Below, one piece after another: positions 25,097 through 33,803 of a stretch of DNA of 64,000 nt. The stretch comes from CBDDEC01 sp965226785 (GTDB lineage Bacteria; Chloroflexota; Dehalococcoidia; UBA2979), in NCBI GenBank assembly GCA_965226785.1, contig CBDDEC010000002.1, positions 558,001 through 622,000 on the forward strand. The letters are read 5' to 3'. Position 1 is the first letter of the stretch. Each line of letters starts with the position of its first letter. The notes beneath the pieces are model-generated. The model saw nothing but the letters and a program-made list of their open reading frames with translations, made no database searches and was not told the DNA's origin. Both the position numbers and the translations under genes were made by a program.

Positions 25097-26170
25097 ATGA
25101 CGCCGCTGCGCAGCCCTCGCGACTTCTTCCGCCCCCTCGCCATCGGCGCGCCTGAGCCACTGCGCGAGATCCCGCTGCGCCCGACCCGGATGATCCACTT
25201 CCTGAACGCCGCCAACGAACGCATGGTCGCCAAGGTCCCCGACATGCTCGGGCAGGTCGACGTGCTGCTCGGCAACCTCGAGGACGCGGTCGCCGCCGAC
25301 GAGAAGGAGGCCGCACGCGAGGGCTTCATTCAGGTCGTCAACGACCACGACTTCGGCGATGTCGGCTGCTGGACGCGCGTCAACTCGATCGACTCGCCCT
25401 GGTTCCTCGACGACGCGATGCGACTCGTCGAGGGCATCGGTGACCGCCTTGACGTGATGATGATCCCGAAGGTGCTCGGCGCGCACGACATCCAGTTCGT
25501 CGACCAGCTGCTCGCGCAGCTCGAAGCACGCCACCACGTGCAGCGACCGATCATGCTGCACGCCATCCTCGAGACGGGCGGCGGCGTAGCGCAAGTCGAA
25601 GAGATCGCGCTCGCCTCGCCGCGGATGCAGGGCATCTCCTTTGGCCCGGCCGACCTGGCCGCCTCGCGGCGGATGAAGACCACCCGCGTCGGCGGCGGGC
25701 ACCCCGGCTACCTCGTGCGTGCCGACCCCGACCCGGACGACCCCGAGGCGGAGCGGCCGTCGGCGCAGCAGGACCTGTGGCACTACTCGATCGCGCGCAT
25801 GGTCGACGCCTGTGTGAACGCAGGCATCTATCCCTGCTACGGCCCGTTCGGCGACATCTCCGACCCGCTCGGCTGCGAGGACCAGTTCCGCGCCGCCTTC
25901 CTCCTCGGCTGCATCGGCGCCTGGTCGCTCCACCCGAGCCAGATCGAGATCGCGCGCAGCGTCTTCTCGCCACCACCCGACGAGGTGCGCTTCGCCCGCA
26001 AGATCATCGACGCCATGCCTGACGGCAGTGGGGTGCTGATGCGCGACGGCAAGATGCAGGACGACGCTACCTGGAAGCAGGCGAAGGTGATGTGGGACTA
26101 CGCCACGCTGATCGCGAAGCGCGATCCGGAGATGGCGGAGTCGTACGGGATCGACCCGGACGCCGCCTGA
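25097..26170 (+). CDS. mcl: malyl-CoA / beta-methylmalyl-CoA lyase (HpcH/HpaI aldolase family)
   Basis: A Mg-dependent CoA-ester lyase that reversibly splits malyl-CoA to glyoxylate and acetyl-CoA, and beta-methylmalyl-CoA to glyoxylate and propionyl-CoA. At 357 residues it closely resembles the Chloroflexus enzyme in layout: DFFRPLAIGAPEP near the N-terminus, LLGNLEDAV, the MIPKV strand, FGPADLAASRRMKTTRVGGG, WSLHPSQIEIARSVFSPPP and a C-terminal MRDGKMQDDATWKQAKV. It heads a plus-strand run with the CoA-ligase pair and a ferredoxin. Together with mesaconyl-CoA hydratase and methylsuccinyl-CoA dehydrogenase nearby, this points to C2 assimilation. Relative activity on malyl-, methylmalyl- and citramalyl-CoA cannot be told. 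Confidence 0.92.
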   Translation: MTPLRSPRDFFRPLAIGAPEPLREIPLRPTRMIHFLNAANERMVAKVPDMLGQVDVLLGNLEDAVAADEKEAAREGFIQVVNDHDFGDVGCWTRVNSIDSPWFLDDAMRLVEGIGDRLDVMMIPKVLGAHDIQFVDQLLAQLEARHHVQRPIMLHAILETGGGVAQVEEIALASPRMQGISFGPADLAASRRMKTTRVGGGHPGYLVRADPDPDDPEAERPSAQQDLWHYSIARMVDACVNAGIYPCYGPFGDISDPLGCEDQFRAAFLLGCIGAWSLHPSQIEIARSVFSPPPDEVRFARKIIDAMPDGSGVLMRDGKMQDDATWKQAKVMWDYATLIAKRDPEMAESYGIDPDAA

Positions 26171-26206
26171 CCTGCAAGCACCGGAGACCACCCACGGAGG
26201 ACCTGC

Positions 26207-27409
26207 ATGCGGTTCTATGAGCACGAGGCGAAGCAGATCCTCGCGCGCGCGGGCGTGCCGCTGCCGAAGAGCGTCTTCGCGGCGACGGCAGAGCGCGCGG
26301 CCGGCGCCGCCTGGGACATCGACGGCCCGCTGGTCATCAAGTCGCAGGTGCTCTCCGGCGGGCGCATGAAAGCCGGCGGCGTGCAATTCGCCGAGACGCC
26401 CGCGGAGACCGCCGAACACGCCGCCGCCATCCTCCAGCTCGAGATCAACGGGCTGATGCCTTCGGGCGTGCTCGTCGAGGAACGCCGCAACGTCGAGCAG
26501 GAGTACTTCGCCGCTGTGACGTACGACGGCCGCGCCAAGCGGCCGGTGATCATCTTCAGCGACATGGGTGGCATCGACATCGAAGAGGTCGCCGAGTCGC
26601 ACCCGGAGCACCTGTCGCGCACGCACTTCTCCGCCTCGCGGCCGTTCTCTGACTTCACCGCGAAGGTCGCCGTCTCCGCGGTTGGCGTGACCGGCAGCGA
26701 ACTGAACCAGCTGTCGAGGATCGTTGCGGCGCTGGCGCGCATCTTCCTTGAGCGCGACATGACGCTCGCCGAGATCAACCCGATCGCGAGGCTCGACGAC
26801 GGCACGATCATCGCACTCGATGCGCACATGGACATGGAGGCGGAGGCGCGTAACGCGCATCGCGCGCTCCTCGACGAGCTGGGCGTCGACCCGGACGACA
26901 GCCGGCAGGCGCGCCCGCCGACACCGTTCGAGGTGGCAGCGGCGCGCGTCGATGCGGCCGACACACGCGGCGTCGCGGGCAACCTCACGCAGTTCGACGG
27001 CAACCTGGGGCTGATCATCGGCGCCGGCGGCGGATCGCTGACGCTCTTCGACGCTGTGCGCGCAGCGGGCGGCAAACCCGCCAATTACTGCGAGATCGGC
27101 GGCAACCCCTCGGTCAGCAAGGCGGCGGCGCTCACGAAGCTGATCTGCGAGCAGGAACAGGTCGAGAAGATCGCGGTGATGATGAACGTCGTCTCCAACA
27201 CCCGTGTCGACATCGTCGCCCGGGGCGTGATCAAGGGCTGCCTCGAAGCCGGGTTCGACCCGGCTGAGAAGATCGCCATCTTCCGCATCCCCGGATCGTG
27301 GGAGGACGAGGGCTTCGCGCTCCTCGATCGCTACGGCGTCGAATACGTCGATCGCTCCGTCTCCATGCACGAGGCGGCCGCCCGCGCCGTCGCGAAGATG
27401 GGGGTGTAA
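26207..27409 (+). CDS. ATP-grasp CoA ligase beta subunit (malate--CoA ligase or succinyl-CoA synthetase-like)
   Basis: A 400-residue SucC-like subunit that binds ATP and the carboxylic acid. The N-terminus MRFYEHEAKQILARAGVPLP and VIKSQVLSGGRMKAGGVQ form the ATP-grasp domain, AEINPIARLDDG is the conserved metal-site segment, and GAGGGSLTLFDAVRAAGG starts the C-terminal ligase domain. Right next to malyl-CoA lyase, the substrate is most likely malate (MtkA role, feeding malyl-CoA to the lyase); a true succinyl-CoA synthetase cannot be excluded. GGAGGA lies 8 nt upstream of the ATG. The alpha subunit follows after 2 nt. Confidence 0.8.
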   Translation: MRFYEHEAKQILARAGVPLPKSVFAATAERAAGAAWDIDGPLVIKSQVLSGGRMKAGGVQFAETPAETAEHAAAILQLEINGLMPSGVLVEERRNVEQEYFAAVTYDGRAKRPVIIFSDMGGIDIEEVAESHPEHLSRTHFSASRPFSDFTAKVAVSAVGVTGSELNQLSRIVAALARIFLERDMTLAEINPIARLDDGTIIALDAHMDMEAEARNAHRALLDELGVDPDDSRQARPPTPFEVAAARVDAADTRGVAGNLTQFDGNLGLIIGAGGGSLTLFDAVRAAGGKPANYCEIGGNPSVSKAAALTKLICEQEQVEKIAVMMNVVSNTRVDIVARGVIKGCLEAGFDPAEKIAIFRIPGSWEDEGFALLDRYGVEYVDRSVSMHEAAARAVAKMGV

Positions 27410-27411
27410 CG

Positions 27412-28305
27412 ATGTCCATCCTCATCGACGAGCACACGACATCGATCATCCAGGGGATCACCGGGCGCGAGGCCGTCACCATGGCGCGCGAGGTCCTCGA
27501 CTACGGCTCGAAGCTGCTCGGCGGCGTCACCCCCGGCCGCAAGGGCCGCGAGGTCCATGGCGTACCCGTCGAGGACACCGTCCGCGCCTTTACCGAGCGC
27601 GAGCGCGTCGACGCCTCGGTCGTGTCGGTCCCACCGGCGTTCGCCGCGGATGCCGTGAACGAGGCGATCGAAGCGGGCATCAAGCTGATCGTGGTCGTCA
27701 CAGAGCGCATCCCGCGCCGGCAGGTGGCGCAGTTCGTCGAATACGCGGAGCAGGAGGGCGTGCGCATCATCGGCCCGAACTGCCTCGGCGTGATCTCGCC
27801 GGGCAAGTCCCGCGTTGGCGGTGTCGGCGGGGCGAGCCCTGAGCTGGCGTTTCAGCCGGGCCGCATCGGCGTGATGTCGAGGTCCGGTGGCATGACTGTC
27901 GAGATCGCGAACTCGCTCTCGGCCGCGGGCCTCGGCGTGTCGACCGCTGTTTCGATCGGCGGCGACGCCATCATCGGCAGCACGTACGCAGAACTGATGC
28001 CGTTGTTTGACGCCGACGAGCAGACCGAGGGCATCGCCATCTACTCCGAGCCCGGCGGCCGCGCCGAATACGAGCTGGCCGATTACATGGCCGAGAGCGG
28101 CTCAACGCTGCCGGTGGTCGCCTTCATGGCCGGGAGGTTCATGGACGAGATGCCCGGCATGCGCTTCGGCCACGCCGGCACCATCGTCGAGGGCCGCGCC
28201 GACACCACCGCCGAGAAAATCGCGAACCTCGAGGCCGTCGGCATCAGCGTCGCCGAGCGCATCGAGGACATCCCGCGGCTGCTGAGCGAACGGCTTGAGG
28301 GTTAG
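27412..28305 (+). CDS. CoA ligase alpha subunit (malate--CoA ligase or succinyl-CoA synthetase-like)
   Basis: A 297-residue SucD-like subunit that binds CoA and carries the phosphohistidine. SIIQGITGREAVTMAREVLD is the CoA-binding N-terminus, YGSKLLGGVTPGRKG and GPNCLGVISPGKSRVGG follow, and the active His lies in FGHAGTIVEG near residue 250. The ATG at 27412 gives the standard start and the gene sits 2 nt after the beta subunit. As MtkB the pair would make malyl-CoA from malate, CoA and ATP. Residue-level substrate choice is not decidable by eye. Confidence 0.82.
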   Translation: MSILIDEHTTSIIQGITGREAVTMAREVLDYGSKLLGGVTPGRKGREVHGVPVEDTVRAFTERERVDASVVSVPPAFAADAVNEAIEAGIKLIVVVTERIPRRQVAQFVEYAEQEGVRIIGPNCLGVISPGKSRVGGVGGASPELAFQPGRIGVMSRSGGMTVEIANSLSAAGLGVSTAVSIGGDAIIGSTYAELMPLFDADEQTEGIAIYSEPGGRAEYELADYMAESGSTLPVVAFMAGRFMDEMPGMRFGHAGTIVEGRADTTAEKIANLEAVGISVAERIEDIPRLLSERLEG

Positions 28306-28307
28306 CG

Positions 28308-28529
28308 ATGGCTGCCATGTTCATCCGCGTCGACATCGCCGACTCGCTGCAGTCAAACGCCCATCTCTGCCAGCAGGTCGCCGAGGTCTGCCCGGTCGAC
28401 ATCTTTACGGTCACCGACACGGGCACCCTCGAGACCGTCGAAGACAACCTCGACGAGTGCACGCTCTGCGACCTCTGCATCGACGCCGCACCCGGCCAGG
28501 TCGAGGTCGTCAAGCTCTACCGCGAGTAG
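28308..28529 (+). CDS. single-cluster ferredoxin-like protein
   Basis: A 73-residue protein beginning 2 nt after the CoA ligase alpha stop. Cys residues are in HLCQQVAEVCPVDIF and ECTLCDLCIDAAP. The usual fourth Cys of the second motif (CxxCxxCxxxCP) is Ala, so at most one 4Fe-4S cluster can form, from CTLCDLC plus the upstream CP. Fixed position at the end of the operon suggests electron transfer linked to this carbon route, but the partner is unknown. Confidence 0.7.
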   Translation: MAAMFIRVDIADSLQSNAHLCQQVAEVCPVDIFTVTDTGTLETVEDNLDECTLCDLCIDAAPGQVEVVKLYRE

Positions 28530-28562
28530 TCGCCGCCAGATCACGGGCACGGACGTGGAGGC

Positions 28563-29756
28563 TCAGAGCGCCTCGTAGGTCGCATCGATCAGGGCGTTGT
28601 TGCGCGGATCGCGCCAGGAGCGACCGGCCTGGTTGCAAACGTAGCTGAACCCGAGCCGTGCATCCGGGTCGCAGAACCCCAGCACCGCACCGTTGCCGTA
28701 GTGTCCGAACGCCCGAGGGTTCGTCCCAAAGGGCCGGATGTCCGGGATCGTGAGCTGGAAGCCCAGCCCAAAGCGGGTGGGACGCCCGAGGAGGATGTCC
28801 TCGCCGTCTGACTCGATCCTGTTGGCGCGGTCGATGAGCTCGGGCGAGAGCACCCGCACGCCGTCGACCTCCCCGTCCGTCGCCAGCGCTCCGAACAGGC
28901 GGGCGATCGACCGAGCGTTGCTGTGCGGGTTCGTCGAGGGATACTCCGCCCCACGGAACAGCCGCGAGTTCGCGTCGCCGTCCGGATGCGGCGGCGGGTT
29001 GCGGTACGCCTGCAGCCGCCCGAGGGCGAGGCCGGTCGCCTCCCCCGGATCGACCTCGAGCCAGGGGCGTCGGACCGGGTCGTCGGGCTGTGTCTCGTAG
29101 TTGATCCACTCCGCGGTGCGCACGTCCTCGGCCTCGGACGTGCCGATGAAGAAGTCGATGCCCAACGGTTCGCAGAACTCCTCGCGCACGAAGTCGCGCA
29201 GCCGACGGCCGTCGACGCGCCGCACAATCTCGCCGAGCAGGAATCCGAGCGCGTTGACGTGGTAGCCGTGCCCCTCGCCTGGCGTCCACCACGGCGCCTG
29301 TTCCGCCAGCGCCTCCGTCATCGTGTCCCACGAGGTGAGATTGGCGCCGGGCGGGAGGTCCTTCGCGATGGCGATCATCCCCGCCTGGTGCGTCAGCAGG
29401 TGCCGGACCGAGAGCCGATCCTTCCCGGCCTGCGCGAACTCCGGCCAGTACGTCGCGACCGGCGCCTCCAGGTCGACACGCCCCTCGTCGATCAGGCGCA
29501 GTACGGCCATCGCGGAGACGGCCTTGCCGACCGACCACACCGCCACGATCCCATCGCGCGGCCAGGGTGTGGTGCGGGCGGCGTCGAGGTAGCCCGCCCA
29601 GAGATCGACGACCGGTTCGCCCTCGATCGTGACCGACACGGCCGCGCCGAGCTCGCCGTGTTCGATGAAGTTGCGCTCGAACGCCTCGCGTACGCCAGCG
29701 AAGCGCTCGTCGCAGAAGCCCTCGATCGTCGGAACAGCAGGGGTCGCGTCAGCCAT
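28563..29756 (-). CDS. beta-lactamase-fold serine hydrolase (EstB/class C-like)
   Basis: A 397-residue cytoplasmic hydrolase of the serine beta-lactamase/family VIII esterase group. The SxxK motif is SVGK within AVWSVGKAVSAM (about residues 75-78), the Tyr motif is GYHVN (about 165), and the third motif is FGHYGNGAVLGF (about 348). No signal peptide, so an intracellular esterase or transacylase is more likely than antibiotic resistance. It is convergent with the ferredoxin. Substrate unknown. Confidence 0.8.
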   Translation of the reverse strand: MADATPAVPTIEGFCDERFAGVREAFERNFIEHGELGAAVSVTIEGEPVVDLWAGYLDAARTTPWPRDGIVAVWSVGKAVSAMAVLRLIDEGRVDLEAPVATYWPEFAQAGKDRLSVRHLLTHQAGMIAIAKDLPPGANLTSWDTMTEALAEQAPWWTPGEGHGYHVNALGFLLGEIVRRVDGRRLRDFVREEFCEPLGIDFFIGTSEAEDVRTAEWINYETQPDDPVRRPWLEVDPGEATGLALGRLQAYRNPPPHPDGDANSRLFRGAEYPSTNPHSNARSIARLFGALATDGEVDGVRVLSPELIDRANRIESDGEDILLGRPTRFGLGFQLTIPDIRPFGTNPRAFGHYGNGAVLGFCDPDARLGFSYVCNQAGRSWRDPRNNALIDATYEAL

Positions 29757-29807
29757 CTCGCGCGTGAGCTTCGGGTGATCCGCCCCTCGCGCGCAACCGT
29801 CGAGGTC

Positions 29808-30209
29808 TCAGAGCCCCTTGACCTGGATGAAGTGCGCGTTCGTATGAGCGTGGAGGCTGTTGAGGACGCCGAGCACGTTCGCGTAGTAGAGCGAGTCGAT
29901 CGAGGTGGCCAGCTGCGCCGGCTCGACCTGCTCCAGCAGCGCCACCACGGCCGAGCGCATGCGGTCGTACTCCTCGAGGCCACCCGCGGCGTCCGCGATC
30001 GACCACTCCTCCTGCACAGGCGCCACCTCGACACCCAGTGCAGTGCCGAGCGTGTGCGCGGCATCCGAGTCGGCGTAGAGCACGTGCTCGACGTTCCAGC
30101 GCAGGCTCGATCCGTCAGCCAGCGCTTCCTCCCACCCGGTCTCCGGGCTGGCGATCAACGCGCGGAAGCGATCGTAGGCTTCCTCGATCTGCTTGAGCAG
30201 CTCTTCCAC
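29808..30209 (-). CDS. DinB-like four-helix protein
   Basis: A 133-residue helical protein. SSLRWNVEHVLYADSDAAH and the C-terminal HAHTNAHFIQVKGL carry histidines in DinB-type positions. The GTG start has GGAGGAGGA 5 nt upstream. It lies just downstream of a small unknown gene and a broken relative (30451-30552), so this was probably a duplicated pair. No function can be assigned. Confidence 0.6.
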   Translation of the reverse strand: MEELLKQIEEAYDRFRALIASPETGWEEALADGSSLRWNVEHVLYADSDAAHTLGTALGVEVAPVQEEWSIADAAGGLEEYDRMRSAVVALLEQVEPAQLATSIDSLYYANVLGVLNSLHAHTNAHFIQVKGL

Positions 30210-30239
30210 CTCGTCCTCCTCCTCGCCTGTCGCGTCGCG

Positions 30240-30443
30240 TCAGGCGTCGGGAGAGTGTACCGAGGACACGCGCTGACAGCCGAGCGCACGCAACTGCCGA
30301 GCGAACAGCTCGCGCTCGCGGCGCGCGTTGCCGAGCGTATTCGCGTCGATCCGACCGGAATCGTCGCTCGCGACGCGGTCGTAGCGCTGCCACTCGCGGA
30401 AGAGCGCGGCGCAGTCCTCGTCGTGCTCATGCTCGGCCGACAT
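30240..30443 (-). CDS. small hypothetical protein
   Basis: A 67-residue charged protein (ALFREWQRYDRVASDD, RRERELFARQLRALGC) with an acidic His-rich start. No domain recognised. It is placed between a DinB remnant and a DinB-like gene on the same strand, 30 nt before the latter. Its Arg/Glu helices look natural rather than shadow-like, but evidence is thin. Confidence 0.4.
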   Translation of the reverse strand: MSAEHEHDEDCAALFREWQRYDRVASDDSGRIDANTLGNARRERELFARQLRALGCQRVSSVHSPDA

Positions 30444-30450
30444 GAGGCGG

Positions 30451-30552
30451 CTAGAGGCCCCGGATCTGCAGCCAGTGCACGTTCGTGTGGTGCACGGCGT
30501 AGATCAGGACCGCGTCGAGCACGCCGCAGAACGCGTGCGCCAGACCCGGCAC
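30451..30552 (-). pseudogene. C-terminal remnant of a DinB-like gene
   Basis: A 33-codon frame that starts with GTG directly after the TAA of the acyl-CoA dehydrogenase and encodes a peptide ending VHHTNVHWLQIRGL. This matches the end of the DinB-like gene 300 nt downstream (AHTNAHFIQVKGL) in spacing and in HTN, H, Q and GL. No upstream part remains, so it is probably the tail of a duplicated gene left after a deletion that joined it to the dehydrogenase. Confidence 0.55.
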
Positions 30553-32193
30553 TTACTCGGCGGCAGCGGCCAGCAAGGCCGGCCCAATCAATTTCAACTC
30601 CAGTGTTGGCTTCACGCCCTCGAAGATGGGCAGCACCTGCGCGTCCGCGACGTAGCGGGACACAGGGTCTTCTTCACTGTAGCCCCAGCCCCCGTGCAAC
30701 AGCTGCGCCTCGCGAGCGACCTCGCCGGCGATGTCGCAAGTCAGCAGTTTGGCCATCGAGGGCTCGGGCGCGCGCGTATCGAACGCCCTCGCGGCCGCGT
30801 ACGTCATCTGGCGGCCTGCCGCGATGCGGGCAGCCATCAGGCCGATCTTGTACTGGGTGAGCTGGAACTCGGCGAGCTGCTGGCCGAACTGGGAGCGCTG
30901 CACCACGTACTGGCACGCTTTCTCCAGGGCCGCCTGCGCGAGTCCACACGCCCGCCCGCCCGTCTGCAGGCGACCCGCCGCGAAACCGGTCATCTGCAGG
31001 TAGAACCCCTGCCCGATCCCCTCGTCGCCACCGACGAGGTGCGTGTGTGGCACCCAGACGTCGTCGAGGGCGAGCGTGAACGAGTGCATCCCGCGGTAGC
31101 CCGGCGTCGGGTTGGCCGTGCCGGTGATGACGCCGCCCTCGGGCTGCTCGAACGTCCACGCGTGCCCGTCGTAGGCCGGCTTCTCGATCATGAACAGCGA
31201 CAGCCCGCGGTGACCCTGTGCGGGGTCGGGATCGGTCCTCGCGAGGAGCGCGATCGTCGTCGCCCGGCCAGCGAACGTACTCCACGCCTTCGCGCCGTTG
31301 ATGCGCCAGCCCCGCTGGCCCTCGTGCTCGGCGGGCTCGGCCCGGCACTGCAACGAAGCGACATCGGAGCCGATGTTCGGCTCGGTCACCGCGACGGCGA
31401 TCAGCTCCTCGCCGGTCGCGATCTTCGGCAGCCACGTGGCTCGCTGCTCCTCGGTGCCTCCCGAGAGCAGCGCCTTTGTCAGGATCTCCGGGCGAGTCGC
31501 CAGCGAGCCGGCCGCGGCCAGCGAGGCCTGGGACAGCTCCTCGGTGATGATGATCATCGGCAGGTCGCCCATGCCGGTGCCGCCGTACTTCTCCGGGATC
31601 GAGGAGCCGAAGAAGCCCTGCGCCGAGAACTTCTCGAGCAGCTCGTCCGGCACGAGCAAGTCCTGGCGGTGAATGTCCTGCGCGATCGGCGCGACCTCGG
31701 TGCGAGCGAAGTCGCGGGCCATGTCGCGCGTCAGCGTCGCGATCTCGTCCTCGAGGTCGACGTTGTTCACGCCCTGCGATTCGATGACCGTGCGGCCGAT
31801 CGCGCGAATCGCTGCCTCATCGAGGCCCCGGCGCATCGTCGCGCGCGTCTCCTCATCGCGGATCGGCGCCGCGTCGGCCTCGGACAGTCCGAAGTCGTCC
31901 CACGCCGCATCGAGCTGCGAACCGAGCGCGGAGGCGACCTCGGCGGCGTACACGAGCGCCAGCTCTCCCTGGAACGCGTCACCGGTGCGCTCCACGTAGG
32001 CGGTCAGCTCGCCGGCCGCGCGCACCTGCGTCGCGAGGTAGGCGAGGCGTTCGGTGTGCACCTGGTGGTCGTCGATGTTGCGGCCGCCGTCGGTCATGGC
32101 GGCTCCGGCCCGCAGCGCCGCGGCGAGCACCGCATCACACGCGTCGACGAGCTGACGAGCGGCGGTCGTCGGGTCGGATGCGGTCGCCGTCAT
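30553..32193 (-). CDS. mcd: (2S)-methylsuccinyl-CoA dehydrogenase-type acyl-CoA dehydrogenase
   Basis: FAD enzyme that oxidises methylsuccinyl-CoA to mesaconyl-CoA in the ethylmalonyl-CoA pathway. At 546 residues it has the extra N-terminal region of about 150 residues, with DGGRNIDDHQVHTERLAYLA, that sets this subfamily apart from ordinary 380-residue dehydrogenases. The core has VAVTEPNIGSDVASLQC, INGAKAWSTFAGRA, GFAAGRLQTGGRACGLAQAA and a C-terminal ARAFDTRAPEPSMAKLLTCD. GGAGG precedes the ATG. It follows mesaconyl-CoA hydratase by 21 nt on the same strand, the expected next enzyme. Subfamily call rests on the N-terminal extension and this neighbour. Confidence 0.85.
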   Translation of the reverse strand: MTATASDPTTAARQLVDACDAVLAAALRAGAAMTDGGRNIDDHQVHTERLAYLATQVRAAGELTAYVERTGDAFQGELALVYAAEVASALGSQLDAAWDDFGLSEADAAPIRDEETRATMRRGLDEAAIRAIGRTVIESQGVNNVDLEDEIATLTRDMARDFARTEVAPIAQDIHRQDLLVPDELLEKFSAQGFFGSSIPEKYGGTGMGDLPMIIITEELSQASLAAAGSLATRPEILTKALLSGGTEEQRATWLPKIATGEELIAVAVTEPNIGSDVASLQCRAEPAEHEGQRGWRINGAKAWSTFAGRATTIALLARTDPDPAQGHRGLSLFMIEKPAYDGHAWTFEQPEGGVITGTANPTPGYRGMHSFTLALDDVWVPHTHLVGGDEGIGQGFYLQMTGFAAGRLQTGGRACGLAQAALEKACQYVVQRSQFGQQLAEFQLTQYKIGLMAARIAAGRQMTYAAARAFDTRAPEPSMAKLLTCDIAGEVAREAQLLHGGWGYSEEDPVSRYVADAQVLPIFEGVKPTLELKLIGPALLAAAAE

Positions 32194-32214
32194 GGGCCTG
32201 TCCTCCGCTGGTCG

Positions 32215-33348
32215 CTATCCCTGACGCGCACGAGGTATGAGCACGGTGTAGTCGAGGTCGAGCACCACATTCGGATCGTAGCGCTCCCGGCCGCTCTCGT
32301 CGGTCACGCGGAACGCCTGCTCCGCGGTCGCGGGGTCGTTGTTCTTGACCGCCACGAGCCGGAGACGCAGCGCGCCCGCGTCGTCGCGTCCGAGGTCGAT
32401 GCGCTCGAGCACATCCGTCCAGGCGAAGACGGTGTCGCCGGCGAACGTCGGGTTGCTATGCGCCCCCCCGTTCCACGCGAGGATGCGCAGCGAATGTTCG
32501 AGCCCGTTGAAGGAGAGTGCGCGCGCCACCGAGATCACATGCCCGCCGTAGATCACGCGACGGTTGAACGGCGGCTGGTCCTTCAGCGCGTGCGCGTTGA
32601 AGTGCGCGCGTGCCGTGTTCTGGTACAGACGCGCCGCCATCTGGTGCTCCGCCTCTTCGACGGTCACACCCTCGATGTGGTGAATGCGTTCGCCCGGCTC
32701 GTAGTCCTCCCACCACCATCGCCCACCCGTGATCGCCGGCTCGAAGCGCGAGAGGTCGAGGGCGCTCGGCACGACGAGGTCGTCCGCGTCGACGTGGTCC
32801 GGGGTCTCGGGCACCTTGTCGAAGCCCGTCGGCGTTCCTGGGTCACGCTTGTTAATCAGCACCCAGCGCACGTAGCTCATCACCTCGTCGCCGCGCTGGT
32901 TGGCGCCGGTGGTGCGCACCCAGGTGATGCCCTGCGAGCCCGAACTCGCCTCGCGCGCCCCGATCACCGTGCTCGTGGAGGTGATGGTGTCGCCGGGATA
33001 GACCGGCGCGCCGTAGCGCAGATCGGCGTAGCCGAGGTTGGCGAGCGCGTTCAGAGAGATGTCGGGCACGGTGTTGCCGAACACGACGTGGAAGACCAGC
33101 AGATCGTTGATCAGCTCCCGCTCGAAGCCGAGCGAACGCGCGAACTCGGCGTCGCAGAAGAGCGGGTAGCGGCTCGACGTGAGCGAGAGATAGACGGCCG
33201 CGTCGCCTTCGGTGATCGTGCGCGGCGTGGCGTGCACGATCTCGCGGCCCACGACGAGGTCCTCGAAGTAATTGCCGGGCGTCGCCTTGCCGCTCACATG
33301 CACCTCGGACGGCTGCGCCCGCACCAGCGGGGCGTCTGCGCGGGACAT
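32215..33348 (-). CDS. mch: mesaconyl-CoA hydratase (MaoC-like)
   Basis: Interconverts mesaconyl-CoA and beta-methylmalyl-CoA, the step between methylsuccinyl-CoA dehydrogenase and malyl-CoA lyase. At 377 residues it is a double hot-dog MaoC protein. The N-terminal repeat shows GNYFEDLVVGREIVHATPRT and TEGDAAVYLSLTSSRYPLFC, characteristic of this subfamily; the second repeat includes YEPGERIHHIEGVTVEEAEH and VIYGGHVISVARALSF. It is the first gene of a two-gene unit with mcd. The opposite strand holds an unusually long open frame that I take as a shadow. Confidence 0.9.
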   Translation of the reverse strand: MSRADAPLVRAQPSEVHVSGKATPGNYFEDLVVGREIVHATPRTITEGDAAVYLSLTSSRYPLFCDAEFARSLGFERELINDLLVFHVVFGNTVPDISLNALANLGYADLRYGAPVYPGDTITSTSTVIGAREASSGSQGITWVRTTGANQRGDEVMSYVRWVLINKRDPGTPTGFDKVPETPDHVDADDLVVPSALDLSRFEPAITGGRWWWEDYEPGERIHHIEGVTVEEAEHQMAARLYQNTARAHFNAHALKDQPPFNRRVIYGGHVISVARALSFNGLEHSLRILAWNGGAHSNPTFAGDTVFAWTDVLERIDLGRDDAGALRLRLVAVKNNDPATAEQAFRVTDESGRERYDPNVVLDLDYTVLIPRARQG

Positions 33349-33451
33349 TGTAGGTGCGGCGGCGTCAACGGCGGGGTGGAGGACGTGCGCGCGCTCACGG
33401 GCGTGTAGGCTACGCGTCGCTAAACTGGACGCAAATCGCTACACCGATCGC

Positions 33452-33697
33452 ATGGCCGAGGGGGCAGGCGTGGGGACCAAGGAACTCGAAGCGCTGGTCG
33501 AGGTGATCCAGACCGAACTCGCGAAGGGTCGCGACAACTTCGTGCAGGGGACCTGGCACATCCACTTCGAGCAGCAGGACGACCAGCCCATCTTCTCGTT
33601 CAACAAGTGCGAGTCCGAGGTGTATTGCGAGGAACGCCCGGTCGTGATCGCCGTCAGCGGCGAGGTCCTCGACGAGGGCGGACCCCTCCTCGGCTAG
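33452..33697 (+). CDS. small protein of unknown function
   Basis: An 81-residue protein divergent from mesaconyl-CoA hydratase. It reads as helix then strands: TKELEALVEVIQTELAKG, FVQGTWHIHFEQQDDQPIFS, FNKCESEVYCEERPVVIAVS. Two Cys and two His could bind a metal, but no motif is recognised. The ATG at 33452 is chosen; TACACC lies 6 nt upstream as a possible -10 for a leaderless start. Upstream in-frame sequence is Arg/Ala shadow. Confidence 0.55.
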   Translation: MAEGAGVGTKELEALVEVIQTELAKGRDNFVQGTWHIHFEQQDDQPIFSFNKCESEVYCEERPVVIAVSGEVLDEGGPLLG

Positions 33698-33803
33698 CAC
33701 CACCCTGGAGCGGTCCACGAGCGCAGCCCACGGTCGTCGCGTAGGCTCTTCGGCGCGCACTCGCCCACGTTCGGGTCGAGGCGCGGCAGCCGCTGGAGGG
33801 CGC

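Noticed and set aside
25088..27370. Open frame of 760 codons opposite the malyl-CoA lyase and ligase genes.
   Set aside because: Composition is shadow-like and the plus strand encodes clear enzymes throughout.
30442..33408. Open frame of 988 codons on the plus strand, opposite mcd and mch.
   Set aside because: The product is rich in Arg, His and Val with no domain pattern. It mirrors two well-supported genes on the other strand; GC-rich codon bias leaves long antisense frames open.
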